Shown one piece after another: positions 1 to 8,482 of a stretch of DNA of 64,000 nt (position 1 is its first letter; each line of letters starts with the position of its first letter). The stretch comes from Onthovicinus sp900555545 (GTDB lineage Bacteria > Bacillota > Clostridia > Oscillospirales > Acutalibacteraceae): NCBI GenBank assembly GCA_949296915.1, contig CASFPX010000010.1, positions 49,080-113,079 on the forward strand, read 5' to 3'. Below the pieces are notes generated by a model, which worked only from the letters and a program-made list of their open reading frames with translations, searched no databases and was not told the DNA's origin. The position numbers were made by a program, and so were the translations under genes.

Positions 1-1011
1 ATACTGTTCCTTGGCACGGTTCACCTCCGCCTCACTGACGTTGCGCTTGAGCCCGTCGAGGATGCAGATGGTCTCGTAAATTGCGCGCTCCTCCGATTGC
101 GGCGTAAGTGCCATCATCACCCCGCACAGACCGGAATCCAGATGCATGGCCGAGAAGGAATCGATCGAATAGACAAGCCCCAGTTCCTCCCGGATCCGCT
201 GATACAGGCGCGAGGAGGAGGCGGAACCGAGAATCGTGTGCAGGATCTGCATCGTAAAGCGGCGCCCGTCTGTGGCGGAAATGCCGGGGAACCCGAGAAC
301 AAGCTGTGTCTGCTCAAACGCCTTGTCCTGTAAGGCGTTCCCTTGATGGTAGACCGCCGGCTCCGTATGGATTCGGTTGCCGGTATTCCTCAGACCGCCA
401 AAATATTTTTCCAGGCATTCAAGCACATCATCCCGGTCAAAATTCCCGGCAATTGCGGCGACCATCCGCTCAGGCGCATACATTTTTTGCTTGTAGGCCT
501 GCATCCGATCGTTGGTCATCCCGCTGACCGTCTCACGCGTACCGAGAATATTGGCCCCAAGGCGGCTGTCCCGCCAAGCAGAGGCGTGCAGCAGGTCGAT
601 GCACAAATCCTCCGGGCTGTCCTCGTACATGCCGATCTCCTCCAGGATCACCCCCTTCTCCGTCTCCAGGTCCTGAGGGTCGAATCGGGGATTGGCAACC
701 ATATCACAGATGATATCGAGCGCCACCGGAACATTGTGTGTCAGCGCACGTGCATAGACACACGTGTATTCCTTGGCCGTATAGGCATTGAGCGCACCGC
801 CTATGGAATCCATCTGCTCCGCGATGTCCCATGCGCTCCGGCGCGGTGTACCCTTAAAGAGCATGTGCTCAATAAAATGGGAGATTCCGCTATCCTGTGC
901 CGTTTCATAGCGAGATCCACTGCCAATCCAGAGGCCCATCGTGGCGCTGCGTGCCTCCGTTACAGGCTCCAGCATCACGCGAAATCCATTTTCAAACTCG
1001 ACCTTTTCCAT
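1..1011 (-). CDS. M16 family zinc metallopeptidase, C-terminus beyond window
   Basis: Reading leftwards from an ATG at 1011, the protein begins MEKVEFENGFRVMLEP and carries HFIEH, the inverted zinc motif HxxEH of M16 (insulinase/processing peptidase) enzymes, about 50 residues in. It is followed by the family's conserved GGxxNAYTxxEYT segment and a later region with FEQTQLVLGFPG. Bacterial M16 proteins of this type are cytoplasmic and often occur as a YmfF/YmfH-like pair. The frame is open to position 1, so roughly 337 residues are visible and the C-terminal part lies outside. The start is preceded by a weak G-rich ribosome site. Exact substrate unknown. Confidence 0.9.
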   Translation of the reverse strand, partial: MEKVEFENGFRVMLEPVTEARSATMGLWIGSGSRYETAQDSGISHFIEHMLFKGTPRRSAWDIAEQMDSIGGALNAYTAKEYTCVYARALTHNVPVALDIICDMVANPRFDPQDLETEKGVILEEIGMYEDSPEDLCIDLLHASAWRDSRLGANILGTRETVSGMTNDRMQAYKQKMYAPERMVAAIAGNFDRDDVLECLEKYFGGLRNTGNRIHTEPAVYHQGNALQDKAFEQTQLVLGFPGISATDGRRFTMQILHTILGSASSSRLYQRIREELGLVYSIDSFSAMHLDSGLCGVMMALTPQSEERAIYETICILDGLKRNVSEAEVNRAKEQY

Positions 1012-1150
1012 ATTTGCGCCCCCGACCGTTTTAATCCAATTCGCCCAAGGAAACCAGTCCCATAAAAACTGTCAATAGCAGTCTTTTTCATATTTTATTT
1101 ATTATACATGATTTCAGCTAAAAAGAAAACATTTTTCCGTTAAAGGTCTT

Positions 1151-1183
1151 ATTGTTAACCTTTTAAAAATAAAGGTTGACAAT
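1151..1183 (+). promoter_or_regulatory. Predicted BirA (biotin repressor) operator
   Basis: An inverted repeat TTGTTAAC (1152-1159) and GTTGACAA (1175-1182) is separated by 15 bases. This matches the established BirA operator layout in Firmicutes. The right half-site overlaps the -35 hexamer of the bioY promoter, so bound BirA-biotinyl-AMP would block RNA polymerase. Confidence 0.85.
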
Positions 1184-1204
1184 AAGGCGCTTATCGGTTA
1201 CAAT
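1176..1204 (+). promoter_or_regulatory. SigmaA-type promoter of bioY
   Basis: TTGACA at 1176-1181, a 17-base spacer, and TACAAT at 1199-1204. The -35 sits inside the predicted BirA operator. Confidence 0.8.
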
Positions 1205-1236
1205 ATCCCTGTTCTTTTTTGAAGGGAGTCCTGTTA

Positions 1237-1824
1237 ATGAAATCATCTAACCCGAATCAAAAGCCGCAAAAGCGTGCCCGCCATCCATTCAATGTTCGCT
1301 CCATGGCCTTATGCGCTCTGTTTGCCGCCATCACAGCAGTACTATCACAACTGGTAATCCCAATCGGCCCTGTGCCGATCAGTATGTCCACACTGGCCGT
1401 TTTCCTGGCAGGTGGGCTGCTGGGCGCCCGTGACGGCACAATCAGCCAGATAATCTACTTACTAATCGGCGCCGTGGGTGTGCCGGTATTCTCCGGCTTC
1501 TCAGGTGGTCTTGGGAAACTCGCGGGCCCCACCGGCGGATATATCATCGGCTATATTTTCATGGCGCTTGTAATCGGACTGCTCGTCCCCCACTGCGGGA
1601 ACAAGTTACGGTATATCATTCCTACATTTGCGTTAGGGCTGCTCGTCTGTTACGCATTTGGGACGGTGTGGTATATCGCCCTCACACACACAGGAATCGG
1701 CGCAGCAATGATGACGTGCGTCGTTCCCTTCCTGCCGGGCGACGCTGTCAAGATTGTTTTATCGGCTCTTCTTACCACTAAACTCTACAGGCACATTCAA
1801 AAAATTTACGGAGTCGGGCCGTAA
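1237..1824 (+). CDS. bioY: BioY, biotin ECF transporter substrate-binding component
   Basis: A 195-residue, very hydrophobic protein of about six membrane segments. It contains the BioY signatures GPVPISMSTLAVFLAG, GPTGGYIIGY and PFLPGDAVK. BioY captures biotin at the membrane and works either alone or with shared ECF energizing subunits (EcfAA'T), which are not encoded here. The start is the ATG at 1237, behind AAGGGAG at 1222-1228; a TTG 18 bases upstream lies in frame but overlaps the ribosome site. The upstream BirA operator predicts biotin-repressed transcription, which supports the assignment. Confidence 0.95.
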   Translation: MKSSNPNQKPQKRARHPFNVRSMALCALFAAITAVLSQLVIPIGPVPISMSTLAVFLAGGLLGARDGTISQIIYLLIGAVGVPVFSGFSGGLGKLAGPTGGYIIGYIFMALVIGLLVPHCGNKLRYIIPTFALGLLVCYAFGTVWYIALTHTGIGAAMMTCVVPFLPGDAVKIVLSALLTTKLYRHIQKIYGVGP

Positions 1825-1867
1825 AAAATGAATGTGCACTCCCATAATGTCGTGCGGATATAAAACT

Positions 1868-1906
1868 GGTAAGGTGTAAGGCGGATGATCCGCTTTACAC
1901 CTTACC
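1868..1906. terminator. Long hairpin between convergent genes
   Basis: An 18-base-pair stem (one G-U pair) with a three-base loop. On the minus strand the stem is followed by TTTTATA, on the plus strand by AAAATAG, so it fits best as a minus-strand terminator. It may also stop bioY transcription. Confidence 0.7.
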
Positions 1907-2068
1907 AAAATAGCATCTCGTCCAATTGGGCATTGTTAATATTCCGCTTTGGCTATATCGATTGAATAATCTTTCCAGTTCACGGATGTAATTCAAGTAA
2001 TTTTCATCATCCTCTTTTGGGGCATAGGATGCGGATAGATTTCTGCCAATAAAGTCCTTCTGATCTAA
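1895..2068 (-). pseudogene. 3' remnant of a class I SAM methyltransferase gene
   Basis: A 57-codon open stretch ends in the hairpin arm and starts just inside an in-frame TGA (2069-2071), with no start codon or ribosome site. Its translation (FIGRNLSASYAPKEDDENY, then ELERLFNRYSQSGILTMP, ending in RCYFGKV) resembles my recollection of the C-terminal end of clostridial class I methyltransferases. No N-terminal SAM-binding part is visible. I infer a leftover of a deleted gene. The family call is by pattern memory and moderately secure. Confidence 0.5.
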
Positions 2069-2113
2069 TCAAGAATCAAAAACAATTCATACATTTCTCA
2101 ATTCAGGTAACAG

Positions 2114-2746
2114 CTATTTACCATGCGCATCGGGATCGCCCCAGAGTTGGATGATCCGAGCAAAAAAATCTGCAATAGCCCGTTCCATTGTTGCGCCTTG
2201 AATTTTTTTCTCTGTCAAGTCAAAATAATACTGTTCTGTATTTGGATCAACGGACAGAGAGTCAAGTGGAAAGCCGTCAATCCGGCGCGGATGCGGCGTA
2301 CACACCAACCAGAACAGTTCGCCGGACAGTGAATCGTCCATGCTGCGATAGATGTGCTCCTCATCCATAATCAGGCAGATCGCATTCCGGTAACGCGCCG
2401 TCAACCTGCCGCCATATTTGCGTGACAGTGCGGCATAATATGCGATCATCTCTTCATCCGTCAAGATCTTCCCTCGAACACGCCGCACATGCGTACCCGG
2501 CTGATCTTCAGGCATCGCCTCATCAAAAAACAGGCCGGAATCACAGGAAAAGACCGGTCGCTGCAGCACCTGATAAAAAGCACGGGCCTTGATCTCCGCA
2601 TTTTCCAATGGGTCGGCTCCGCGTTCTTCGACCACCGGAAAATTCCGGTCCGCCGGCAGTCCCACGATCTCGATCGGGAGTGAATACACCTGACGGCGCA
2701 TGGCCTCAAGCTTAGCGGTATTCCGCGTCCCATAGATCAATTGCAT
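2114..2746 (-). CDS. Non-canonical purine NTP pyrophosphatase-like protein (RdgB/HAM1 family)
   Basis: The N-terminus MQLIYGTRNTAKLEAMR matches the (S/T)xNxxK nucleotide-binding motif of the ITPase/RdgB family, which hydrolyses dITP, XTP and related damaged nucleotides to monophosphates. CDSGLFFDE corresponds to the family's acidic catalytic region, although the rest is divergent and at 210 residues it is slightly long. The start is the ATG at 2746, behind GGGAGG. It begins one base after the TetR stop codon, so the two are co-transcribed and likely translationally coupled. Cytoplasmic. The exact substrate is uncertain because of the divergence. Confidence 0.75.
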   Translation of the reverse strand: MQLIYGTRNTAKLEAMRRQVYSLPIEIVGLPADRNFPVVEERGADPLENAEIKARAFYQVLQRPVFSCDSGLFFDEAMPEDQPGTHVRRVRGKILTDEEMIAYYAALSRKYGGRLTARYRNAICLIMDEEHIYRSMDDSLSGELFWLVCTPHPRRIDGFPLDSLSVDPNTEQYYFDLTEKKIQGATMERAIADFFARIIQLWGDPDAHGK

Positions 2747-2747
2747 T

Positions 2748-3419
2748 TTATTCCTCCCGTATGTCATCCGGCTCCACCGCCCGGCGGACAAAATCCACCA
2801 TCTCACGAATCGTCTCATCACTATCCGACACATCAAGCGAACCGAAAAACAGTTTCTTCCGCTCCGAGAAATAGTCTGACGCAAAGGAAAACTGATACAT
2901 CATCACCAGGTTATCCAGCATAAAAGCGGTACTGTCGATATCCAAATCCCGGCGGACACGTCCAACCGCCTTATCGTTGATCAAGATATCCTTGTACAGC
3001 TTGATGGTTACACTCTCCGCCGCATTGGAAAGCCGCCCGGAGAGGGATACCAGACTCTGAGAGGCGCAATCCAGATAGATCTGTGTGATCTCCGGATGCT
3101 TGATAGAGGTTGCGCGTGCCATGCGCAGCATATCCTCAAAGGCGGCAATTACGCCATCTGTAACATGGATATTGGAGAGCGCCTCATCCAGCGTTGTCAG
3201 ACAGTACTCCATCACGATTAAAAACAGCGATTCCTTGGATTCAAAATAGCTGTACATGGAGCCGATACTCACTCCGGCCTGCCGGGCAATTACATTGATA
3301 TTGGCGCCGTTAAAGCCTTTGGAAGCAAACTCGCGAACGGCGGCCGTCATAATGCTCCTCTGCCGCTCCGGTGAAGTACTCTGAAAATTTTTGTGTACCT
3401 TTTGTGTGTTCTGCCCCAT
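2748..3419 (-). CDS. TetR/AcrR family transcriptional regulator
   Basis: A 223-residue protein with a typical N-terminal TetR helix-turn-helix (ERQRSIMTAAVREFASKGF, then VIARQAGVSIGSMYSYFESK, residues about 15-60). A variable helical ligand-binding domain follows. Two ATGs are possible: the first, at 3428, directly abuts the AAGGAG, while the second, at 3419 (MGQN), has 9 bases of spacing and is preferred. It follows the SCP2/transketolase operon in the same direction and probably regulates it, sensing a substrate or product. A candidate operator lies in the operon leader at 8409-8422. Confidence 0.9.
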   Translation of the reverse strand: MGQNTQKVHKNFQSTSPERQRSIMTAAVREFASKGFNGANINVIARQAGVSIGSMYSYFESKESLFLIVMEYCLTTLDEALSNIHVTDGVIAAFEDMLRMARATSIKHPEITQIYLDCASQSLVSLSGRLSNAAESVTIKLYKDILINDKAVGRVRRDLDIDSTAFMLDNLVMMYQFSFASDYFSERKKLFFGSLDVSDSDETIREMVDFVRRAVEPDDIREE

Positions 3420-3540
3420 CTTCTTCATCTCCTTTTCGGTTCCCCCTGCCGGCGCCCCGATAGGCCCGGAGTGCCCGCCCGTGGTAAACGCGGGCGGGCA
3501 CTCCTTGATTTTCTTTCCTCTCTTATTTCAGAAGCAGTTC

Positions 3541-4350
3541 TTACTTGGCAAGAGCCGCCACTTCCATCATAAAGTTGCCGATCTGACCGGCAAATTCAGG
3601 TGCACCGTCCAGAATCAACCGTTTGGCCTTCAGAGCCTCCAGCAGATCGTCCTTCTGGAGCAGGATGCCCAGTGCACAGTCATAGTCCGGGAAGCGCATC
3701 TTAAAGAACGGCAGCGCACGCTTGTAGTTGCCACGGCCTGCCTTGGACTTACCGGCCTTAATGCGGATATAGGCGGAGATGTCGTCGTGGCCGTCCACCG
3801 CCAGCGCGTAGACTCGATCCGGGCTGGGCTTTGTCCAGTTGACAACGCCCTCGTGCCCCGCTTTGTTCAGCTGGCTGATACCGCTGGTGATCAGGTAGAA
3901 ATAGCACTTAACAAGCAGTTTCTTGGTCGCCTCATCCTCCGGTGCATCCGTAGCGCCGAGCAGGGAGGCCATCTTCAAAAGCACCTGCATAAACGCCAGA
4001 AAGTCCGGGAATTTTTTCACTTTTACATGAAATTTAGGGAGCGTTGCCGGCCCGATCTTCCCTTTAAAGAACTGGTTGAGCGCCTGGACGGACTTAAATT
4101 CCAGTTCAATATGCGGATCCTTTGTGATGCGGTCCGTGTGGACAAGCCATTCACCGCTATTGATCACAAAGTGGGTGGCGCGCTTGCCGCCCGGTACCTC
4201 CGGGTCGCGTGCGCTGACCTGAATGACCGCATGTGTGCGGTTGAACTTGTTCCCGAGCTTCGGGATATCAGCCGCAATGACCTTTGCAAGGGGCAGGGCG
4301 GCATTCAGGAAAATTTTACAGGAATAGAGATCCTCTTTTGTCAATGCCAT
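3541..4350 (-). CDS. SCP2-like lipid-binding domain protein (copy B)
   Basis: A 269-residue cytoplasmic protein without signal peptide. Residues about 35-130 follow the SCP2 (sterol carrier protein 2) pattern: a beta-rich start (THAVIQVSARD), a short glycine turn (VINSGEWLV), acidic DPHIELEFKS, and FFKGKIGPATLPKFHVK before a hydrophobic helix. SCP2 domains bind lipophilic ligands. The C-terminal half is helical and has no motif I recognise. It is a distant paralogue of the protein at 7578-8345, and the two bracket the aminotransferase and transketolase genes. The start ATG has GAGGTG at 6 bases and lies 3 bases after the upstream stop. The domain call is by eye; the ligand is unknown. Confidence 0.6.
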   Translation of the reverse strand: MALTKEDLYSCKIFLNAALPLAKVIAADIPKLGNKFNRTHAVIQVSARDPEVPGGKRATHFVINSGEWLVHTDRITKDPHIELEFKSVQALNQFFKGKIGPATLPKFHVKVKKFPDFLAFMQVLLKMASLLGATDAPEDEATKKLLVKCYFYLITSGISQLNKAGHEGVVNWTKPSPDRVYALAVDGHDDISAYIRIKAGKSKAGRGNYKRALPFFKMRFPDYDCALGILLQKDDLLEALKAKRLILDGAPEFAGQIGNFMMEVAALAK

Positions 4351-4353
4351 AGA

Positions 4354-5364
4354 TTACACCTCGTCATCCCATGCGTCGTCTTCCTCGAAGTCCTTGTGCA
4401 TAACTTCAAGAACCGCCGCCATAATGCCGTTTGCATCGATGCCAAGCGTGGACATGATATCCTCGTGCAGGCCGATCGGGGCAAACTGATCCGGAACGCC
4501 CAGGCGCTTGAACGCGCAGCCCTTGCCGGACTCGGCGATGACATCCGAGACAGCACTGCCAAGGCCGTTGATAATATTGTGATCCTCCACGGTGATGATA
4601 CGGCGGGTATCGACGATCGCCTTCTCGATTGCCTCGCGGTCGATCGGCTTGAGGGTGTGCATGTTCAGCACGCGAATCTTCAGGCCGTCGCTGACTTCGA
4701 GCGCCTTGGCGGCCTGAAGCGCCTGGTACACGCAGGAGCCGCACGCGATGATTGTCAGATCCGTGCCGTCGTTGAGCATATGGGCCTTGCCGAATTCAAA
4801 GCCGTACTCGGTGTTCTCATACAGCAGGCGGTCGAAGCCGCGGTTGATGCGAATGTAGAACGGGCCGGGCGTCTCATACGCCGCGCGGACGGCATTGACC
4901 GTCTCCATACCGTCTGCAGGGCAGACGAGCTTCATATTCGGCAGCGTGCGCAACAGGCCAAAGTCGACGATTGCGTGGTGGGTGGAGCCCGCCTGGCCGA
5001 ACGAGGTGCCCGCGTGGGTACCGATGATCTTGACATTTGCGTTCTGATAGCAGACGTCCGCGTGCAGCTGATCCGCCACGCGCAGCGACGCAAACGTGGA
5101 CATCGTGGAGATGAAGGGGACAAGGCCCGCCTTCGCCATGCCGGCCGCGATGCCGACCATGTTCTGCTCCGCAATACCGACGTTAAAGAAGCGGTCCGGG
5201 AACTCCTTCCCAAAGACGCCGATCTTTGTGGAACCACCGAGATCCGCCGTCAGGGCGACGATATCGGGATGCTCCTTCGCAAGCTCACAGAGTGCCTGGC
5301 CGTAGTACTCGGCTGTCGCCATAGCATCGGAGCCAACCGCTGTATAAACCAATCCTCCTGCCAT
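4354..5364 (-). CDS. Transketolase C-terminal subunit (pyrimidine-binding plus C domains)
   Basis: 336 residues corresponding to the second half of transketolase. The catalytic glutamate that activates thiamine diphosphate sits in NVGIAEQNMVGIAAGMA (E66). DLGGSTKIG and GTHAGTSFGQAGSTHHAIVD (His pair) complete the active-site framework. It must pair with the N-terminal subunit encoded just upstream (stop-to-start gap of 2 bases). Split transketolases are common in Firmicutes and archaea. Similar split pairs have also been recruited for other C-C bond cleavages, for example DesAB steroid side-chain cleavage. The SCP2-like neighbours make a non-sugar substrate worth considering, but an ordinary pentose-phosphate role is possible. 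Confidence 0.9.
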   Translation of the reverse strand: MAGGLVYTAVGSDAMATAEYYGQALCELAKEHPDIVALTADLGGSTKIGVFGKEFPDRFFNVGIAEQNMVGIAAGMAKAGLVPFISTMSTFASLRVADQLHADVCYQNANVKIIGTHAGTSFGQAGSTHHAIVDFGLLRTLPNMKLVCPADGMETVNAVRAAYETPGPFYIRINRGFDRLLYENTEYGFEFGKAHMLNDGTDLTIIACGSCVYQALQAAKALEVSDGLKIRVLNMHTLKPIDREAIEKAIVDTRRIITVEDHNIINGLGSAVSDVIAESGKGCAFKRLGVPDQFAPIGLHEDIMSTLGIDANGIMAAVLEVMHKDFEEDDAWDDEV

Positions 5365-5366
5365 GA

Positions 5367-6233
5367 TTAAGCCTCCTTCTCAACACGCGCAACGCGCTTT
5401 TTGTATGTCTCATCCAGGCTGGCGGCCGCCTTATCGTGCATATCCTGGTCGATCGCGCCATAGTGCCACTTGTACTGATTCTCCATGAAGTCAATGCCGC
5501 AGCCCTTGATGGTCTTGGCGATGATCATGGTGGGCTTACCCTTGCAGGCAAGGCCGTTGTCGATCGCCTCGCAGATCTCCTTGATATTGTTGCCGTCGAT
5601 CGTAAGGGTGTTGAAGCCGAAGGCCTCAAACTTCTTATCGAGCGGCTCAAGGGCCATCTCCTCCTCCGTGGGGCCGTCCATCATGAGCATGTTGCGGTCC
5701 ACAAAGCAGATGAGGTTGTCGAGCTTAAACTGTGCGGCGGACATGGCTGCCTCCCAGTTGGAGCCCTCGTCCAGCTCGCCGTCGCCAAGCATACAATAGG
5801 TGATGTAGTCCTTACCGCGGACGCGAGCCGCCAGCGCCGTACCGACGGCGATGGAGAGACCGTGGCCGAGGGATCCGGTAGACGCATCCACGCCGACGAC
5901 CTTGTTGGAATCCAAATGGACGCCCATCTTGGAGCCGGAGAGGTTGAACGTCTTGAGCTGATCCTTTTCATTCCACCCTTTGTCAATCAAAAGTCCGGCA
6001 TAGCCGATGCCGATGTGTCCCTTGGAAAGGATGAAGCGGTCCCTGTCGATCCAGTTGGGATCCTCCACCTTGATGTTCATATACTTGTAATACAGGCATA
6101 CGAGCATATCCATAGCGCTCAGGCTGCCACCGATGTGACCGCTACCGGCGCACAGGGTGGTGTCCAGTGTGGTGTGCCTGAGCTGGTTTGCTTTTGCTTC
6201 CAGATCAAGCCATTCCTGCTTGGTAAGTGGCAT
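5367..6233 (-). CDS. Transketolase N-terminal subunit (ThDP pyrophosphate-binding domain)
   Basis: 288 residues. SGHIGGSLS (31-39) and the thiamine-diphosphate/Mg motif GDGELDEGSNWEA (150-162), continued by LDNLICFVDRN, are diagnostic of the transketolase PP domain. The preferred start is the ATG at 6233 (MPLTKQEW), behind GAGGAGG with 8 bases spacing; an in-frame upstream ATG overlaps poor signals. It forms the heteromeric enzyme with the adjacent C subunit. It lies between an aminotransferase and an SCP2-like gene, a context unusual for housekeeping transketolase. Confidence 0.9.
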   Translation of the reverse strand: MPLTKQEWLDLEAKANQLRHTTLDTTLCAGSGHIGGSLSAMDMLVCLYYKYMNIKVEDPNWIDRDRFILSKGHIGIGYAGLLIDKGWNEKDQLKTFNLSGSKMGVHLDSNKVVGVDASTGSLGHGLSIAVGTALAARVRGKDYITYCMLGDGELDEGSNWEAAMSAAQFKLDNLICFVDRNMLMMDGPTEEEMALEPLDKKFEAFGFNTLTIDGNNIKEICEAIDNGLACKGKPTMIIAKTIKGCGIDFMENQYKWHYGAIDQDMHDKAAASLDETYKKRVARVEKEA

Positions 6234-6305
6234 GTAAATTGCCTCCTCTTTCAAAATTCTTTTCAATGCTAAACGGCAGTGCCAATGCCGAAAAGTTCAG
6301 ACAAA

Positions 6306-7562
6306 TTAGAGCGGATGACGCTCACGCAGAACTTTGAACGCCTCCTCGGCGATCTCGATCGTGCGGTTGATATCCTCATCAGACAGAGATGCGTTGATGA
6401 AATGGTTGTGGTGCGAGGTCAGGAAGACGCCGCGCTTAACCATCTCGGCAATAAACTCCTGGTGGAGCATCAGGGAGTCATCGTCCGCCGTGCGCAGATA
6501 GAACAGTGCCGGTGCACCAGTGGCCTTCAGATGGAAGCCGTGCTCCTTCGCCGCGGCGACCAGACCGGTGGTGAGCTTTTCACCTTTTTCTTTAAACAAA
6601 GCGGGTGCGTTGATCTTCTTGAGCTTGTTGATGCAGGCAATGCCAGCCGCAAACGGGACGGCGCTCATCCAGTAACTACCTGTGTAGGTGATGGAACTGA
6701 CGACATCCTTGAGGTCTGCACGGCCACACAGAGCGGAGACGTTGTAGCCATTGGCCAGTGCCTTGCAGAAGCAGATCAGATCCGCCTTAAAGCCAAAATA
6801 GTGATCGCTGCCGGCCAAATCCAGGCGGAAGCCTGCGCGCACATCGTCAATGATGAGAACGGTGCCGTTGTCATCGCAGAGCTTGCGGACCTTTTGCCAG
6901 AAGCCGTCCGCCGGGAACTCATTATCCATAAAGTTGCCATGCATATACGGCTGTGCAATGATACCGGCGATCTCGCCCTTATTCTCATTGAACACACGCT
7001 CGAGAGCGGCATAATCATTCCACGGAACGTAGATGTTGTTGCACACTTCCTCCTCCAGGATGCCGGGATAGTCGAGCTTCTGGGTCCACGGTGAAACGCC
7101 GTGATAGTACCCGTTGAAGAAGACGATCTTCTTCCGATGGGTGGCCGCGCGTGCAGTGATGACCGCCAGAGAAGTGACGTCATTGCCGTTCTTGGCAAAG
7201 AATGCCCAGTCCGCACAGGCGACGGTATCGACCAACAGCTCGGCAAAATCGACCATCACAGAGGACGGGATCGTGACGCAGTTTTCCTTTTTCAGCTGTT
7301 CAAGCGCCGCGGCATCGACATCCGGATCGCAGTAGCCGAGCACGTTAGGGCCATAGCCGCACATATAGTCGATATACTTGTTGCCATCCAAATCCCAGAA
7401 ATAGGTGCCCTGCGCCTTTGAGGAGTAGAGCGGGAAGGCATCGTTGGGAATGTAACATCCTTCCGACGGCCCCTGGTGGCCATAGATACCGGACGGAATC
7501 ACTTTGAATGCCCGGTTAAACATTTCGCGGCTTTTTGTGTAGGTGTTGATTTTAAAGCTCAT
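6306..7562 (-). CDS. Class III PLP-dependent aminotransferase, glutamate-1-semialdehyde aminomutase-like
   Basis: 418 residues with the class III fold: GTYFWDLDGNKYIDYMCGYGPNVLG near residue 55, FFNGYYHG near 150, the PLP ring-binding acid in LIIDDVRAGFR (D239/D240), and the Schiff-base lysine in FCKALANGYNVSALCG (K267). GSA aminomutases have DEVMTGFR at the acid position; here it is DDVRAGFR, so the substrate probably differs. No hemA or other tetrapyrrole genes are nearby, which argues against haem synthesis. It lies second in the operon, 15 bases after the SCP2-like gene. It likely transfers an amino group to or from the compound handled by the transketolase. Confidence 0.85.
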   Translation of the reverse strand: MSFKINTYTKSREMFNRAFKVIPSGIYGHQGPSEGCYIPNDAFPLYSSKAQGTYFWDLDGNKYIDYMCGYGPNVLGYCDPDVDAAALEQLKKENCVTIPSSVMVDFAELLVDTVACADWAFFAKNGNDVTSLAVITARAATHRKKIVFFNGYYHGVSPWTQKLDYPGILEEEVCNNIYVPWNDYAALERVFNENKGEIAGIIAQPYMHGNFMDNEFPADGFWQKVRKLCDDNGTVLIIDDVRAGFRLDLAGSDHYFGFKADLICFCKALANGYNVSALCGRADLKDVVSSITYTGSYWMSAVPFAAGIACINKLKKINAPALFKEKGEKLTTGLVAAAKEHGFHLKATGAPALFYLRTADDDSLMLHQEFIAEMVKRGVFLTSHHNHFINASLSDEDINRTIEIAEEAFKVLRERHPL

Positions 7563-7577
7563 AGTCCGCGCCCCCTT

Positions 7578-8345
7578 TTAGGATAAGTACAGGCTGACCC
7601 TGTCGAGAATACGGTTGACGTTGTCAATCATGTTGACCATACCACGCATGGAAATCGTGCCATCGCAGATGCAACCCATTGCGCTTAATTGACCGGAGAG
7701 AACGCCGCCAACCACATCGAGAGAGCTGAACTCCATCGCCGCGCGCGGATTCTCACAGGGCTTTTTGATAGTGACCATGTGGTGATTACGTACGCGAATT
7801 GTTGCGCCGATGGAATCCTTAACGCCCATGGCGATCTCTCCGTCGGGGATCAGGTTGGCGCTGAACTTGCCGCTCTGATCGTTATTGCCCACCTGGGAGA
7901 TGGCAACTGCTGCACAGTAGAGCGTCATCTGGATGCTCTTTTTGCGGAACTCCGGATCCTGCATATCCTCATCGCTGGGGCGGAGATACTTGGCGAGCAG
8001 ATCCGTCAGCGGAACGAACGTTTTGAGCAGGAACCCGATCCGTGTAAATCCCTTGGAGGGGATCGGCGTAGTAGTGCCGTCGATCAGGCCGTTAAATTTT
8101 TCACAGGAGGAAAACGGAAGTTTGACATCGCACTCCCTGATCCCATCCTCCATGCGGCACTTGCCATTTTTGAACAGAAGTGTCGCGCTCGGTCCGCCCT
8201 TGACCTCAAAACCGATCCGGATCGGTTTTTTACCGCTGAGAAGGGCGCTGGCATTCTCATCCAGTTCACACAGATTTTCCAGTGTTCCAAGGACGGCAAA
8301 CATATTGATGTAGGCCATCGTTTTGGAATCAGTCGTTGTCAGCAA
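7578..8345 (-). CDS. SCP2-like lipid-binding domain protein (copy A), first gene of operon
   Basis: About 255 residues, cytoplasmic. Residues about 20-110 fit the SCP2 template well: ALLSGKKPIRIGFEV, GPSATLLFKNGKCRM, CDVKLPFSSCEKFNGLIDG, then IPSKGFTRIGFLLKTF. The C-terminal part is a second compact region (VVGGVLSGQLSAMGCICDG). The best start is TTG at 8345, seven bases after AGGGAGG; the upstream ATG at 8384 has no ribosome site. It heads the operon with the aminotransferase, split transketolase and second SCP2-like protein. I infer that it binds a hydrophobic substrate or intermediate; the ligand cannot be read from sequence. Confidence 0.6.
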   Translation of the reverse strand: MLTTTDSKTMAYINMFAVLGTLENLCELDENASALLSGKKPIRIGFEVKGGPSATLLFKNGKCRMEDGIRECDVKLPFSSCEKFNGLIDGTTTPIPSKGFTRIGFLLKTFVPLTDLLAKYLRPSDEDMQDPEFRKKSIQMTLYCAAVAISQVGNNDQSGKFSANLIPDGEIAMGVKDSIGATIRVRNHHMVTIKKPCENPRAAMEFSSLDVVGGVLSGQLSAMGCICDGTISMRGMVNMIDNVNRILDRVSLYLS

Positions 8346-8408
8346 AACACATTCCTCCCTGCTATCAGGCGAGCATTCACTCATATGATTAGCCAGTCAA
8401 AGATCGGA

Positions 8409-8422
8409 CGAGTGTTTACTCG
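8409..8422. promoter_or_regulatory. Inverted repeat, candidate TetR operator
   Basis: CGAGT-gttt-ACTCG lies in the transcribed leader of the SCP2/transketolase operon, about 55 bases downstream of the likely transcription start. Its size and symmetry suit a TetR-family operator, and the operon encodes a TetR protein. The assignment is inference. Confidence 0.45.
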
Positions 8423-8482
8423 ATCGACTTTTTAAGGGAAACATACGGTTTAAAAATAATCGCCCAAAATATTTATATTGCT

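Noticed and set aside
4354..6233. Direct annotation of the split transketolase as a steroid desmolase (DesAB)
   Set aside because: Without alignment there is no residue evidence separating DesAB from metabolic transketolase, and no hydroxysteroid dehydrogenase or transporter gene accompanies it.
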